From Gephyromycinifex aptenodytis (GTDB lineage: Bacteria > Actinomycetota > Actinomycetes > Actinomycetales > Dermatophilaceae), in contig NZ_CP051155.1 in the NCBI RefSeq assembly GCF_012277275.1, forward strand, positions 2,852,001 to 2,916,000: a DNA stretch of 64,000 nucleotides, read 5' to 3'. Position numbers and translations under genes: made by a program. Below the pieces are notes generated by a model, which ran no database searches, was not told where the DNA came from, and worked only from the letters and a program-made list of their open reading frames with translations. Numbering within the stretch: the first letter of the stretch is position 1; each line of letters opens with the position of its first letter. Below, piece by piece: positions 17,208-25,222 of this stretch.

Positions 17208-17333
17208 CGCCGCCGAATGTGGTGGGCGTGTGGTGGGTTGCGATGGCACTAGTGCTGAGGATGTGGCGGCGCTGGCCCGGGCCGCTGGTGGCGACGTGAG
17301 TCTGTTGGTGAACAGGGTTGCCGCAGCACGTGA
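17208..17333 (+). pseudogene. Internally deleted copy of the SDR gene of 8415-9164
   Basis: Bases 17208-17314 match 8543-8649 of the SDR gene with about four mismatches in 107, and 17315-17333 match 9072-9090 exactly. The 422 bp in between are missing and the 5' and 3' ends of the gene are absent. The copy has the same orientation as the intact gene and ends where the convergent acyltransferase gene stops. It marks the right border of the siderophore island. Confidence 0.9.
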
Positions 17334-18470
17334 CTACGTGCGGGGACGTAGCCGCCGCGCCACCGGCTGTGGAAGGGCGAACAGAAAGCCCAGACCGATC
17401 CGAGTCAGCAGGTTCTGCAGCCCGACGCAGATGGCGACGACGATCGCGGTCATGAGCAGCGGCCATGCGGCGTCGAAGGCGAACGAGGTGGCCGTGGCGT
17501 GCGAGAGCCAGCTCAGCGCGCCGTCCTGGGCGAAATTGATGATGGTGATGACCGGGATGTGCATCACGTAGATGCTCAGCGTGCGACGCCCGACCCAGGA
17601 GCCGATGGCCAGATAGAGCGGCACCTTGGACAGCAGCCCGGCCAACCCGATTGCGGCCAGGGTGGCGGCAACGTAAAGGCACATGAGCAGCGCCGCCCGC
17701 GGCAGCTCGATCGGGTCCAGGCTCATGATGGTCGACAGCGAGACGGCCAGATAGAGCGCGACCGAGGCGCCGCAGGTGAGGATGGTCAGCCAGTGCTGTC
17801 GCGCCACCCACAGCAGCGCTTCGCGGCCGTAGACACCCAGGACGAAGAAGAGCGCGAACTGTAGGCCCCGGGTCCACAGCGGGCTCTGCACCGAATACGT
17901 CGTCGCGGTCCACAGGTGCAGAGCGACCGCTGCGCCGATGATGAGCGTCGGGGGTACCTTGCGCGCCGCGGTGAGCACCAGGATGTACACCGCAAGGAAG
18001 AAGACGAACCACAGGTGCGTGCCGGGGAGGACGATCTGCAGCAGGTATTGGCTGAAGCTGGTGAATTGGAACGGCACCGGCCGATCGCCCGCTGCGAGCA
18101 TGAACGCGCCGTAGGCCAGGAGCCAGACCAGATAGAAGTAGTAGTCGCTGACGATGGTGACCAGGCTGGTGCCCTTGCGGAACCCCCTGGCGATCTTGGT
18201 GCTGGCCAGCATGCCTGACACGACGAACAGCAGCGGCATCCGCAGTACCGAGATGACCTGGTTGATCCGGTCCCAGACCGGCACCATGTACCGGCTGGAG
18301 TGATCCAGCATGTAGAAGTGCCCGATGCTGACGTGCAGCAGCACCACCGCCACGACCGCCGCGCCGCGAGCGCAGTCCAGCCAGCCGATGCGTTGACGCA
18401 CCGGGTGCGCCCCCGCAGCGGCGGGCGGGGCGTCAGGGGCGGCCCGTCGAGGCGCAGCGTCGGTGGACAT
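17334..18470 (-). CDS. Membrane acyltransferase (acyltransferase_3 family)
   Basis: A 378-residue polytopic protein with about ten helices. The N-terminal IGWLDCARGAAVVAVVLLHV carries the family's D-x-x-R-G block and the first-helix histidine, with a later LPGTHLWFVFFLAV. Members O-acylate extracytoplasmic sugars, peptidoglycan or lipids; no extra SGNH domain is fused here. ATG 18470 is chosen because the preceding 19 in-frame codons lack family character and begin in GC-poor intergenic sequence. It follows menB on the same strand after 138 bp containing a hairpin, so it is probably a separate transcript. Confidence 0.85.
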   Translation of the reverse strand: MSTDAAPRRAAPDAPPAAAGAHPVRQRIGWLDCARGAAVVAVVLLHVSIGHFYMLDHSSRYMVPVWDRINQVISVLRMPLLFVVSGMLASTKIARGFRKGTSLVTIVSDYYFYLVWLLAYGAFMLAAGDRPVPFQFTSFSQYLLQIVLPGTHLWFVFFLAVYILVLTAARKVPPTLIIGAAVALHLWTATTYSVQSPLWTRGLQFALFFVLGVYGREALLWVARQHWLTILTCGASVALYLAVSLSTIMSLDPIELPRAALLMCLYVAATLAAIGLAGLLSKVPLYLAIGSWVGRRTLSIYVMHIPVITIINFAQDGALSWLSHATATSFAFDAAWPLLMTAIVVAICVGLQNLLTRIGLGFLFALPQPVARRLRPRT

Positions 18471-18583
18471 GGCAGTACTTCCGCAGTTGGGCGAGGGACG
18501 GCACGAGGTCAGGGGGTGCCTGATCACCTCACCATAACGGGCGCGTCCTCCCGGCTACCCGGGTCCCTGGGCTGGCTGGGCAG

Positions 18584-18608
18584 TCCCGCGCGAGGTGAAC
18601 GCGCGGGA
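18584..18608 (-). terminator. Hairpin directly after menB
   Basis: A 9 bp perfect stem (TCCCGCGCG / CGCGCGGGA) with a 7 nt loop immediately follows the menB stop codon on the minus strand. Confidence 0.6.
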
Positions 18609-19586
18609 TCAGAAGTACCAGGGGAAGGGGGACCAGTCGGGGTCGCGCTTTTCCAGGAACTGGTCTCGGCCTTCGACTGCTTCGTCGGTCATGTACGCCA
18701 ACCTGGTCGCCTCACCGGCGAAGACCTGCTGGCCCATGAGGCCGTCGTCGAGGAGGTTGAACGCGAACTTGAGCATGCGCTGCGCCTGCGGGGATTTACC
18801 GAGGATCTCGCGGGCGACCTCGATGGCGGTGGTTTCGAGTTCGGCGTGCTCGGCGACGATGTTGACCGCGCCCATCCGGTGCATGTCTTCTGCGCTGTAG
18901 GTACGCCCGAGGAAGAAGATCTCGCGGGCGAACTTCTGCCCGACCATCTTGGCCAAGTAGGCGCTGCCGTAGCCGGCGTCGAAGGAGCCGACGTCGGCGT
19001 CGGTCTGCTTGAACCGGGCGTGTTCGCGGCTGGCGATCGTCAGGTCGCAGACGACGTGCAGGGAGTGCCCGCCACCTGCGGCCCAGCCGGGGACGACCGC
19101 GATGACGACCTTGGGCATGGTGCGGATGAGGCGTTGCACCTCCAGGATGTGCAGGCGACCGCCCTCGGCTTTGACCCGGGCGGCGTCGACGCTACTGCTG
19201 CCTTCCTCGCCGGCAGCGATGGCATCCGCCGAGGCGTACTGGTAGCCGGAGCGGCCGCGGATGCGTTGGTCGCCGCCGGAGCAGAAGGACCACTTACCGG
19301 CGGCGCCGGTGCCGACCGGTCCGGGCCCGTTGCCGGTGAGCAGCACAGCGCCGACGTCGGCGCACCGGCGCGCGTGGTCGAGGGCGCGGTACAACTCGTC
19401 CACCGTGTGCGGGCGGAAGGCGTTGAGGACCTCGGGGCGGTCGAAGGCGATGCGCACCGCGCCCAGGGTGCGGCCGGGCACCGGCCCGGGCAGGACGCAC
19501 CGGTGGTAGGTGATGTCGGTGAAGTCGAACCCGTCCACCTCCTGCCACGCGGAGGGGTCAAAGGGCTGGCAGGCTTCGGCGCTCAT
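18609..19586 (-). CDS. menB: 1,4-dihydroxy-2-naphthoyl-CoA synthase (MenB)
   Basis: A 325-residue crotonase-fold enzyme that cyclises o-succinylbenzoyl-CoA. It has the MenB-specific FCSGGDQRIRG oxyanion/active-site loop, VPGWAAGGGHSLHVVCDLTIASR, the catalytic aspartate/tyrosine region DVGSFDAGYGSAYLA and the C-terminal DPDWSPFPWYF. The length and N-terminal extension are normal for actinobacterial MenB. ATG 19586 is chosen because TACCCT lies 6 nt upstream on the minus strand, giving a leaderless layout; the frame remains open further upstream without similarity. It acts directly after menE in the pathway. Confidence 0.96.
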   Translation of the reverse strand: MSAEACQPFDPSAWQEVDGFDFTDITYHRCVLPGPVPGRTLGAVRIAFDRPEVLNAFRPHTVDELYRALDHARRCADVGAVLLTGNGPGPVGTGAAGKWSFCSGGDQRIRGRSGYQYASADAIAAGEEGSSSVDAARVKAEGGRLHILEVQRLIRTMPKVVIAVVPGWAAGGGHSLHVVCDLTIASREHARFKQTDADVGSFDAGYGSAYLAKMVGQKFAREIFFLGRTYSAEDMHRMGAVNIVAEHAELETTAIEVAREILGKSPQAQRMLKFAFNLLDDGLMGQQVFAGEATRLAYMTDEAVEGRDQFLEKRDPDWSPFPWYF

Positions 19587-19592
19587 GGGAGC

Positions 19593-19598
19593 AGGGTA
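19593..19598 (-). promoter_or_regulatory. -10 hexamer of menB, leaderless layout
   Basis: TACCCT on the minus strand, 6 nt before the menB ATG; identical hexamer and spacing to menE. Confidence 0.55.
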
Positions 19599-19855
19599 CA
19601 AACCGCGAAGCCTTGTGCCGTGTTTCGGCGTGCTTGCACTGTCGGTCGGCTCCGGCTTGGTCTGCTGCTCGCGGTCGCCGCAGCTGCCGGGAATTGCCCA
19701 GTGCCAGCAGGATCGGCATTTCTTCGGTCTTCGACGCCGCCAGTGAGGGCCGGATATCCGGGCCGATACTGCCTTGGATTCTCCCCGGGTGCAGCAGGGT
19801 CGAGGGACTACTTGCCGGTGCCGTAAGACCATTTCCACGGGAGATTCCGTGCTAT
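19599..19855. other. Intergenic stretch between menB and the cupin gene
   Basis: No gene, RNA or repeat could be supported here. It holds the divergent upstream sequences of menB and the cupin/methyltransferase operon. Confidence 0.5.
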
Positions 19856-19884
19856 GGTTTTTAGGTAATACTTACCTAAAAACC
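19856..19884. promoter_or_regulatory. Perfect 13 bp inverted repeat, probable operator
   Basis: GGTTTTTAGGTAA, a TAC spacer, then the exact complement TTACCTAAAAACC, ending 11 bp before the GTG of the cupin gene. AT-rich palindromes of this length are very unusual in this ~68% GC sequence. Position over the start region suggests a repressor site for the cupin/methyltransferase pair; the regulator is not in the window. Confidence 0.7.
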
Positions 19885-19895
19885 AGGAGTCTCCT

Positions 19896-20246
19896 GTGTC
19901 CCAGACCTCGCAAATGACCAGCTCAGCACACCTCGAGCTGGTAGATGCCCTGCCAGTCGTCACCTCCTCAACGACGTCTCGGGTGCTCGTGGACAACCCG
20001 GCGATGCGAGTCGTGCAGTTCACCTTCGATGCCGGAGAACAACTGACGGAGCACAGCTCGCCCCGCGCTGTTGCGTGCATCCTCGTGGCAGGCGCACTGC
20101 AGTTCACGGTCGAGGGGACCGCGCACGACATGCGCCCCGGCGACGTGATCTACCTGGCGCCAGGTGCGCCGCACGCTCTCATGGCACAGGAAGCAAGTCG
20201 GCTGGCCCTGGTCATGGTCGACATGGAAGAGGGAGACAAGAAATGA
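19896..20246 (+). CDS. Cupin-domain protein
   Basis: A 116-residue single-domain cupin. The first motif appears as TFDAGEQLTEHSSPRAVACILVAGALQF, and the second as GDVIYLAPGAPHALMA, with metal-ligand-like histidines in each. The substrate is unknown. GTG 19896 follows a CAGGAGTCTCCT ribosome site. It overlaps the methyltransferase gene as ATGA and lies 11 bp beyond a perfect palindrome, so the two genes form a regulated two-gene operon. Such cupin plus methyltransferase pairs occur in other Gram-positive genomes, but no function is established to my knowledge. Confidence 0.85.
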   Translation: MSQTSQMTSSAHLELVDALPVVTSSTTSRVLVDNPAMRVVQFTFDAGEQLTEHSSPRAVACILVAGALQFTVEGTAHDMRPGDVIYLAPGAPHALMAQEASRLALVMVDMEEGDKK

Positions 20247-21052
20247 CTTCGGAGCAAACGACCTCAGGAACGGCCGGCCCGGACGAGCACCGCATGCAGG
20301 GCCACTGGTTGCTGGCCTCGCTCGGCAAGCGAGTGCTGCGACCGGGAGGGGCCGCGCTGACCCGCGCACTCATCACGCAGGCAGCCCCCAGCGCCGACGA
20401 TCGCATCGTCGAATTCGGCCCTGGTCTAGGGCACACCGCGGCGCAGCTGCTTGCCGCGAACCCCGTCTCCTACATCGGTGTCGACCCGAACCCCGAGGGC
20501 CGCGGGGCGCTAGAGAAGGTGCTGGCCGGGCGGACGAACGCGAGGATCCAGGTTGCCGATGCGGCCGAGACCGGATGCCCCGATGCCTGCGCGGACCTCG
20601 TCGTCGGCGAGGCGATGTTGACGATGTGCTCCCCGGAAGCCAAGGCCGCGATTGTCGCCGAGGCCGCTCGTCTGCTGACCCCCGGAGGTCGTTACGCGAT
20701 TCACGAGCTGTCGCTGACGAAGGACGCCGACGTCGACCCGAGCCGCGGTGCGGGGGCGTCCAAGGACATCTCCCGACGCATCAAGGTGGGGGCCCGGCCG
20801 CTGACTGTACGGGGGTGGAGCGAACTGCTGGAATCCCAGGGGTTCGAGGTGCTGTGGACCCGAGAGGCCCCGATGCGGCTGCTCGAACCGTCGCGGCTCA
20901 TCGCGGACGAAGGCCTGCTGGGCGCCGCTCGGTTCGGCGTCAACCTGGCCCGGCGTCCGGAGGCCCGCGCCCGGGTCATGCAGATGCGCGCGTCGTTCCG
21001 GGAGCACTCGGACGTGCTGCGCGCGGTGGCCATCCTGGCTCGGCGCCGCTGA
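20243..21052 (+). CDS. Class I SAM-dependent methyltransferase
   Basis: A 269-residue methyltransferase. The SAM-binding motif I is IVEFGPGLGHTAAQLL near residue 55, motif II/III around YIGVDPNPEGRGAL, the acidic loop VADAAETGCPDACADLVVGEAMLTM and a post-motif PGGRYAIHELSL. The substrate is unknown; the overall shape is that of the UbiE/small-molecule group. It is translationally coupled (ATGA) to the upstream cupin and ends 58 bp before the Nudix gene, which has its own promoter. Confidence 0.87.
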   Translation: MTSEQTTSGTAGPDEHRMQGHWLLASLGKRVLRPGGAALTRALITQAAPSADDRIVEFGPGLGHTAAQLLAANPVSYIGVDPNPEGRGALEKVLAGRTNARIQVADAAETGCPDACADLVVGEAMLTMCSPEAKAAIVAEAARLLTPGGRYAIHELSLTKDADVDPSRGAGASKDISRRIKVGARPLTVRGWSELLESQGFEVLWTREAPMRLLEPSRLIADEGLLGAARFGVNLARRPEARARVMQMRASFREHSDVLRAVAILARRR

Positions 21053-21098
21053 GGACCCCCGCTCGCCTCGTCGTCACGAGGGCTGATCGGCTGGTCCG

Positions 21099-21104
21099 TA
21101 GGCT
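21099..21104 (+). promoter_or_regulatory. -10 hexamer of the Nudix gene, leaderless layout
   Basis: TAGGCT, 6 nt (GGGGTC) before ATG 21111. Confidence 0.5.
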
Positions 21105-21110
21105 GGGGTC

Positions 21111-21599
21111 ATGCCGATTCCCGAGTTCGTGGCGCGCCTGCGTGAGCACGTCGGACATGACCCGTTGTGGCTGCCCGGAATGAGCGCGGTCATCCTCAAG
21201 GACGACCCCCAGCGCCCCGGCGGCCCGCCGTGGGTGCTGCTCGTGCGGCGCTCTGACGATGGCTCCTACACCCCGGTGACCGGCATCGTGGACCCTGCGG
21301 AACACCCGGCCCGCACCGCCGTGCGCGAAGCAGCGGAAGAAGCCTGCGTACAGATCAGGGTCGAGCGGTTGGTGGCCGTCCGGGTGGTGGGGCCGGTGAC
21401 CTACCCCAACGGGGACGTCTCGAACTACCTCGACCATGCCTTCCGCTGCCGGTGGGTCTCAGGTGACCCGGTCGTGGGCGACGACGAATCCACCGAAGCG
21501 GGCTGGTGGCCCACCGACGGCCTGCCGCCGATGTTGGCCCGGCATGAAGAGGCGATCCGGTTGGCGCTCGCCGAGGACAGCGACGTCTTCTTCGGCTGA
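21111..21599 (+). CDS. Nudix hydrolase
   Basis: A 162-residue Nudix-fold protein. The Nudix box is visible as GIVDPAEHPARTAVREAAEEACVQI around residues 63-87, with the catalytic REAAEE glutamates intact but the usual glycine of the box replaced by cysteine. The surrounding TYPNGDVSNYLDHAFRC and DDESTEAGWWP resemble the actinobacterial (deoxy)nucleotide or ADP-ribose Nudix group. The substrate cannot be assigned. It is probably transcribed alone from a leaderless start. Confidence 0.88.
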   Translation: MPIPEFVARLREHVGHDPLWLPGMSAVILKDDPQRPGGPPWVLLVRRSDDGSYTPVTGIVDPAEHPARTAVREAAEEACVQIRVERLVAVRVVGPVTYPNGDVSNYLDHAFRCRWVSGDPVVGDDESTEAGWWPTDGLPPMLARHEEAIRLALAEDSDVFFG

Positions 21600-21914
21600 G
21601 CCGGCAGCACACCCGAGAAGGGCCGGTGCCCGGGTGGGGGCGTGGTGGTCCAGGTCCCCTCCGGCCCGCCGCACGGAGTGCGCAGGTCCCCATCAAGGCC
21701 GCCGACGGCGGCAACAGGCCGCGCCAGGCGTCTGTAGCCGGAAGCTTCCAGGAGGCCGCCCGGTGGAGGCGCGATGGCCTCGGCCACCAGTGGCGACGGG
21801 GTCGGCGCAGGAGCCGGGGTCGGCTGTGGCGAATTCCTCGCCGGGTCTGAGCCTGGGCCGATAGGACGATCACAGCGCCGTGTGGGCGGTGTCGATCTCG
21901 AAAGGTGCGCCTCG
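21600..21914. other. Intergenic region upstream of the pta-like gene
   Basis: This 315 bp gap holds no supportable gene. Frames through it are open on several strands because of GC bias but lack family character and ribosome sites. The promoter of the pta-like gene should lie in its 3' part; a GAAAGG ribosome site is at about 21900-21905. Confidence 0.5.
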
Positions 21915-24008
21915 ATGAGTCGTCGAATCCTGCTCGTGCCGGCCCATCCGCATGTCGGCCTCACTGCTGCCTGTCTGGGATTGGCGCACGCACTCGACGA
22001 ACGCGGAGTCGACGTCGGCTACGCCAAACCGCTGGCGCAGACGCGCCATCATGGTGGCTCCGGCCATGCAGGCGAACTCTTTCGGTTGACCACGCCGCTG
22101 CGCCCACCGGAGCCGGTCCCTGCCCAGCGCGTGCAGGAGCTGCTCTCCGAGGGGCGCATCGACAGCCTCATGCTGGAGATGCTCGCGACCTGCGAGGACG
22201 TGCTGGATCAGCATGAACTCGTCCTCCTCGAAGGGTTGGCGCCCGGCGAGGACCAGGCGCTGCCCGAGCATGTCAACGTCGAACTCTCCCGAGCCCTGGA
22301 TGCCCACGTGCTCATCGTGGGTTCAGCCCGCGGCAAAGACCCCAGCCGGTTGGCGAATCAACTTGCGGCGATGGCGGGCTCGTTCAACGGCCCGGCCGGT
22401 TCGCGGGTCATCGGTGCGGTCGTCAACCGGATCGAGCATGAGGACGACCACGGCCACGGGTTGAAAGACCCGGAACCGCTGGTGGCGCCCTACCGGGAGG
22501 CGCTGGCCGAGAAGGGGCTGCGCCTGGCTGCCGGGATCCTCGTCGATGACGAGTTGGCCCGCCCGCGGGTGCGTGACCTGACGCACGGGCTCGGTCTTCA
22601 GGTCATCAATCACGGCGATGACACTCGCCGAATCGGTGGCGTGGCCATCGCCGCCCAGAGCGTTCCCGGGTTCCTGCCCAGCCTTGTCGCCGGTCGGCTG
22701 ATCCTGGTCCCAGGGGACCGGCACGAAGTGTTGCTCTCGGCGGCGCTGGCCGAGATGAGCGGCACCCGGTTGGCGGCGGTGGTGCTCACCGCCGATGTGC
22801 GGCCCGACCCACAGGTGCTCGAACTGTGCCGTCCGGCGCTCGGCTGCGGGCTGCCGGTCCTGTTCAGCCGCGCCAAAACGTTCGAGACTGCGGCCCAGGT
22901 GCTCGATCTGGACCCGGAGATCCCGGCCGATGACGAGGACCGGGCCCGTCGTGTCATGCAGATCATGGCCACCGCCTATGACGAGACGTGGCTGGCGGAG
23001 TTGAAAGCGCTGCCTACACGCATCCGCATCACTCCGGCGCACTACGAGCTGGCCACCAGACACGCCCTGGGTCGTGGGCGCTACACCGTGGCCCTGGCCG
23101 AAGGCTCGGCTCCGGCGCAGGTGGCTGCAGCCGTGGCGCTGTCCGAAGCGAGCCGGGTGCGTTGTGTGCTGGTCGCCTCAACCACCGACGTGACCCGGAC
23201 CGCCGCGGAACTGGGTCTGGACCTGCCGCCGGACGTGCTCATCGTGGATCCGCAGCGCGAAGACAAGCGGCTTGTCATCGCGCTGCGTTCGGTGCGTCCC
23301 GGGTTGAGCGCCGCCGAAGCGGGCGAATTACTTCGCGACCCGCTTACCACCGCGTTGTTGCTGCTCAAGATCCAGGACGTGGACGGGGTCGTCGGTGGGG
23401 AGTTGCACGGCTCGAGGCCGCTGGTGGGGTTGGCGGAGGAGATCATCGGGCGACGCTCGGATGTGATGACGGTCTCGTCCTCGCATCTGATGATGCTGCC
23501 CGACGGTGTCGTGGCCTACGCGGACTGCGTGGTGGTGAGCGAGCCCAGCGGTATGGAACTGGCGTGTATCGCCTCCCAGACGGCCAACGCCGTGGAGCGG
23601 GTGCGGATCCCGGCGCGGGTGGCGTTCGTTGCCCCGAGCCGGGCCCACGCCGACGCGCCGCGGGCGCGGGCGCGCGTGCAGGAGGCCGTTGCAATGATCC
23701 GGGACCGCCGCCCGGACCTCATCGTCGATGGCCCGCTGCCGTTCGAGGCGGCTGCCTCGGTGGCCAAGGCGCGTTTGCTCACACCGGACAGTCCCCTGCA
23801 GGGGCAGGCGACCGTGTTCGTCTTCCCTGATCTGGCGACCGGGAACGCCACCTACAAGGCCGTCCGGCGCAGCAGCGGCGCCCATGTCATCGGCCCGATC
23901 CTGCAAGGGCTGAACAAGCCGGTGAACGCACCACCGCGCGACGCCAGCGTCAGCGAAGTCATCGACACCGTCGTCGCCACCGCTTTGCAGGCCAGCCAAC
24001 TGGGTTGA
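21915..24008 (+). CDS. pta: Phosphate acetyltransferase-like protein with altered catalytic motifs
   Basis: A 697-residue protein with the full long-Pta architecture: N-terminal AAA/dethiobiotin synthetase-like domain (LLVPAHPHVGLTAACLGL), central DRTGG domain (LILVPGDRHEVLLSAAL) and C-terminal PTA_PTB domain ending in FPDLATGNATYKA and GPILQGLNKPVN. Pta interconverts acetyl-CoA and acetyl phosphate. Several conserved catalytic blocks deviate: LPEGxExR reads LAEGSAPAQ, the TT-x-DT-x-R loop is shortened to GGELHGSRPLV, the SYSTG-SG block reads APSRAHADAP, and DGPLQ-DAA reads DGPLPFEAA. No ackA is adjacent. ATG 21915 is preceded by GAAAGG. It may have low or changed activity. Confidence 0.85.
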   Translation: MSRRILLVPAHPHVGLTAACLGLAHALDERGVDVGYAKPLAQTRHHGGSGHAGELFRLTTPLRPPEPVPAQRVQELLSEGRIDSLMLEMLATCEDVLDQHELVLLEGLAPGEDQALPEHVNVELSRALDAHVLIVGSARGKDPSRLANQLAAMAGSFNGPAGSRVIGAVVNRIEHEDDHGHGLKDPEPLVAPYREALAEKGLRLAAGILVDDELARPRVRDLTHGLGLQVINHGDDTRRIGGVAIAAQSVPGFLPSLVAGRLILVPGDRHEVLLSAALAEMSGTRLAAVVLTADVRPDPQVLELCRPALGCGLPVLFSRAKTFETAAQVLDLDPEIPADDEDRARRVMQIMATAYDETWLAELKALPTRIRITPAHYELATRHALGRGRYTVALAEGSAPAQVAAAVALSEASRVRCVLVASTTDVTRTAAELGLDLPPDVLIVDPQREDKRLVIALRSVRPGLSAAEAGELLRDPLTTALLLLKIQDVDGVVGGELHGSRPLVGLAEEIIGRRSDVMTVSSSHLMMLPDGVVAYADCVVVSEPSGMELACIASQTANAVERVRIPARVAFVAPSRAHADAPRARARVQEAVAMIRDRRPDLIVDGPLPFEAAASVAKARLLTPDSPLQGQATVFVFPDLATGNATYKAVRRSSGAHVIGPILQGLNKPVNAPPRDASVSEVIDTVVATALQASQLG

Positions 24009-24085
24009 GGCGCGGGAGCGTCCTACCCGCTGGCGCCCGAAGCCCGGCGGCGCGGGTCGCCGGAGAAGGTGGTCGTGGGAGGCGG

Positions 24086-24091
24086 TAGCGT
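24086..24091 (+). promoter_or_regulatory. -10 hexamer of menC, leaderless layout
   Basis: TAGCGT, 6 nt before GTG 24098. A GGGAGG further upstream is too distant to act as a ribosome site. Confidence 0.5.
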
Positions 24092-24097
24092 CCAGGG

Positions 24098-25105
24098 GTG
24101 TCCGCTGACGTTGTTCTTCCAGACTTTGCGACGCTGAGCCGTGACGTCCGGGTGGTACGGATTCCGCTACGGGTGCGCTTTCGGGGCATCACCGAACGCG
24201 AGGCGCTGCTGGTGCGCGGCCCCGCCGGATGGGGTGAGTTCGCCCCGTTCACGGAGTACGCCGACGTTGAGGCTGCGCGTTGGCTGGCGGCGGCGATCGA
24301 GGCTGCGTGGCTGGGGTGGCCGGAGCCGGTGCGCTCACTGGTGCCCGTCAACGCCACCATCCCCGCGGTGCCCGCCGCGCAGGTGGGCACAATCCTGGCC
24401 CGCTACGACGGTTGCGGCACGGTGAAGGTGAAGGTGGCCGAACGCGGCCAGGCGCGGATGGACGACATCGATCGGGTCGCCGCGGTGCGCCAGGAGTGGC
24501 CGCATGCCCGGATCCGGGTCGATGCCAACGGCGGTTGGGATGTGGAGCAGGCCCGAGCGGCACTGTCGGCCCTGGCCCGCTACGACTTGGAATACGCCGA
24601 ACAGCCCTGTGAGCGGGTCGAAGACCTCGCCGAATTACGCCGGGCGTTGGCACGCGAGGGCATCGAGGTGCCCATCGCTGCCGACGAATCCATCCGCAAG
24701 GCCGAAGATCCGCTGCGGGTGCGTGATCTGGAGGCCGCCGACATCATCGTCGTCAAGGTGGCCCCGCTGAGCGGGGTGCGGCGGGCCTGCCAGGTGGTGC
24801 AGGAGGTCGGGCTGCCGGCGGTCGTCTCCAGCGCGCTGGACACCTCGGTAGGTATTCGGGCCGGTGTCGCGCTCGCCGCGGCCTTGCCGCAGTTGGAGCA
24901 CGCTTGCGGGTTGGGCACTGTGCGGCTGCTGGACGGTGACGTCACCGAGGCCTCACTGGTGCCTGCCGACGGCGGGATAGCGGTCCAGGAGCCGCCGCCG
25001 GTGAGCGAAGAGCTCCTGCAGCAGTTCGCGGCGCCTGCGGAGCGGGAACAGTGGTGGCGCGAGCGGTTACGCCGATGCCACGCGATCCTGGTCGACCAGG
25101 GCTGA
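24098..25105 (+). CDS. menC: o-Succinylbenzoate synthase (MenC)
   Basis: A 335-residue enolase-superfamily enzyme that dehydrates SHCHC to o-succinylbenzoate. It shows the KxK catalytic pair in TVKVKVAERG, metal ligands in RVDANGGWD, YAEQPCE and AADES, and the second catalytic lysine in IVVKVAPLSGV. GTG 24098 is the only start that keeps the N-terminal capping domain complete. It lies 89 bp after the pta-like gene and converges on the methyltransferase at 25223. It completes menA, menB, menC and menE within 19 kb; menD, menF and menH are not in the window. Confidence 0.94.
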   Translation: MSADVVLPDFATLSRDVRVVRIPLRVRFRGITEREALLVRGPAGWGEFAPFTEYADVEAARWLAAAIEAAWLGWPEPVRSLVPVNATIPAVPAAQVGTILARYDGCGTVKVKVAERGQARMDDIDRVAAVRQEWPHARIRVDANGGWDVEQARAALSALARYDLEYAEQPCERVEDLAELRRALAREGIEVPIAADESIRKAEDPLRVRDLEAADIIVVKVAPLSGVRRACQVVQEVGLPAVVSSALDTSVGIRAGVALAAALPQLEHACGLGTVRLLDGDVTEASLVPADGGIAVQEPPPVSEELLQQFAAPAEREQWWRERLRRCHAILVDQG

Positions 25106-25222
25106 GCAGATCCCGCTCCATCCCCCGTGAGTGAGGTGGCGGTCTGAGCGCATAGCGATGTCGCGCGCTGCGCTCAGGCGCTGGCGCCCAGCGGAACCTC
25201 ATCGGGAAACCGCAGCCGCAGC

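Noticed and set aside
18300-19826. 508-codon plus-strand frame opposite menB
   Set aside because: MenB is unmistakable on the minus strand; the opposite frame is low in recognisable features.
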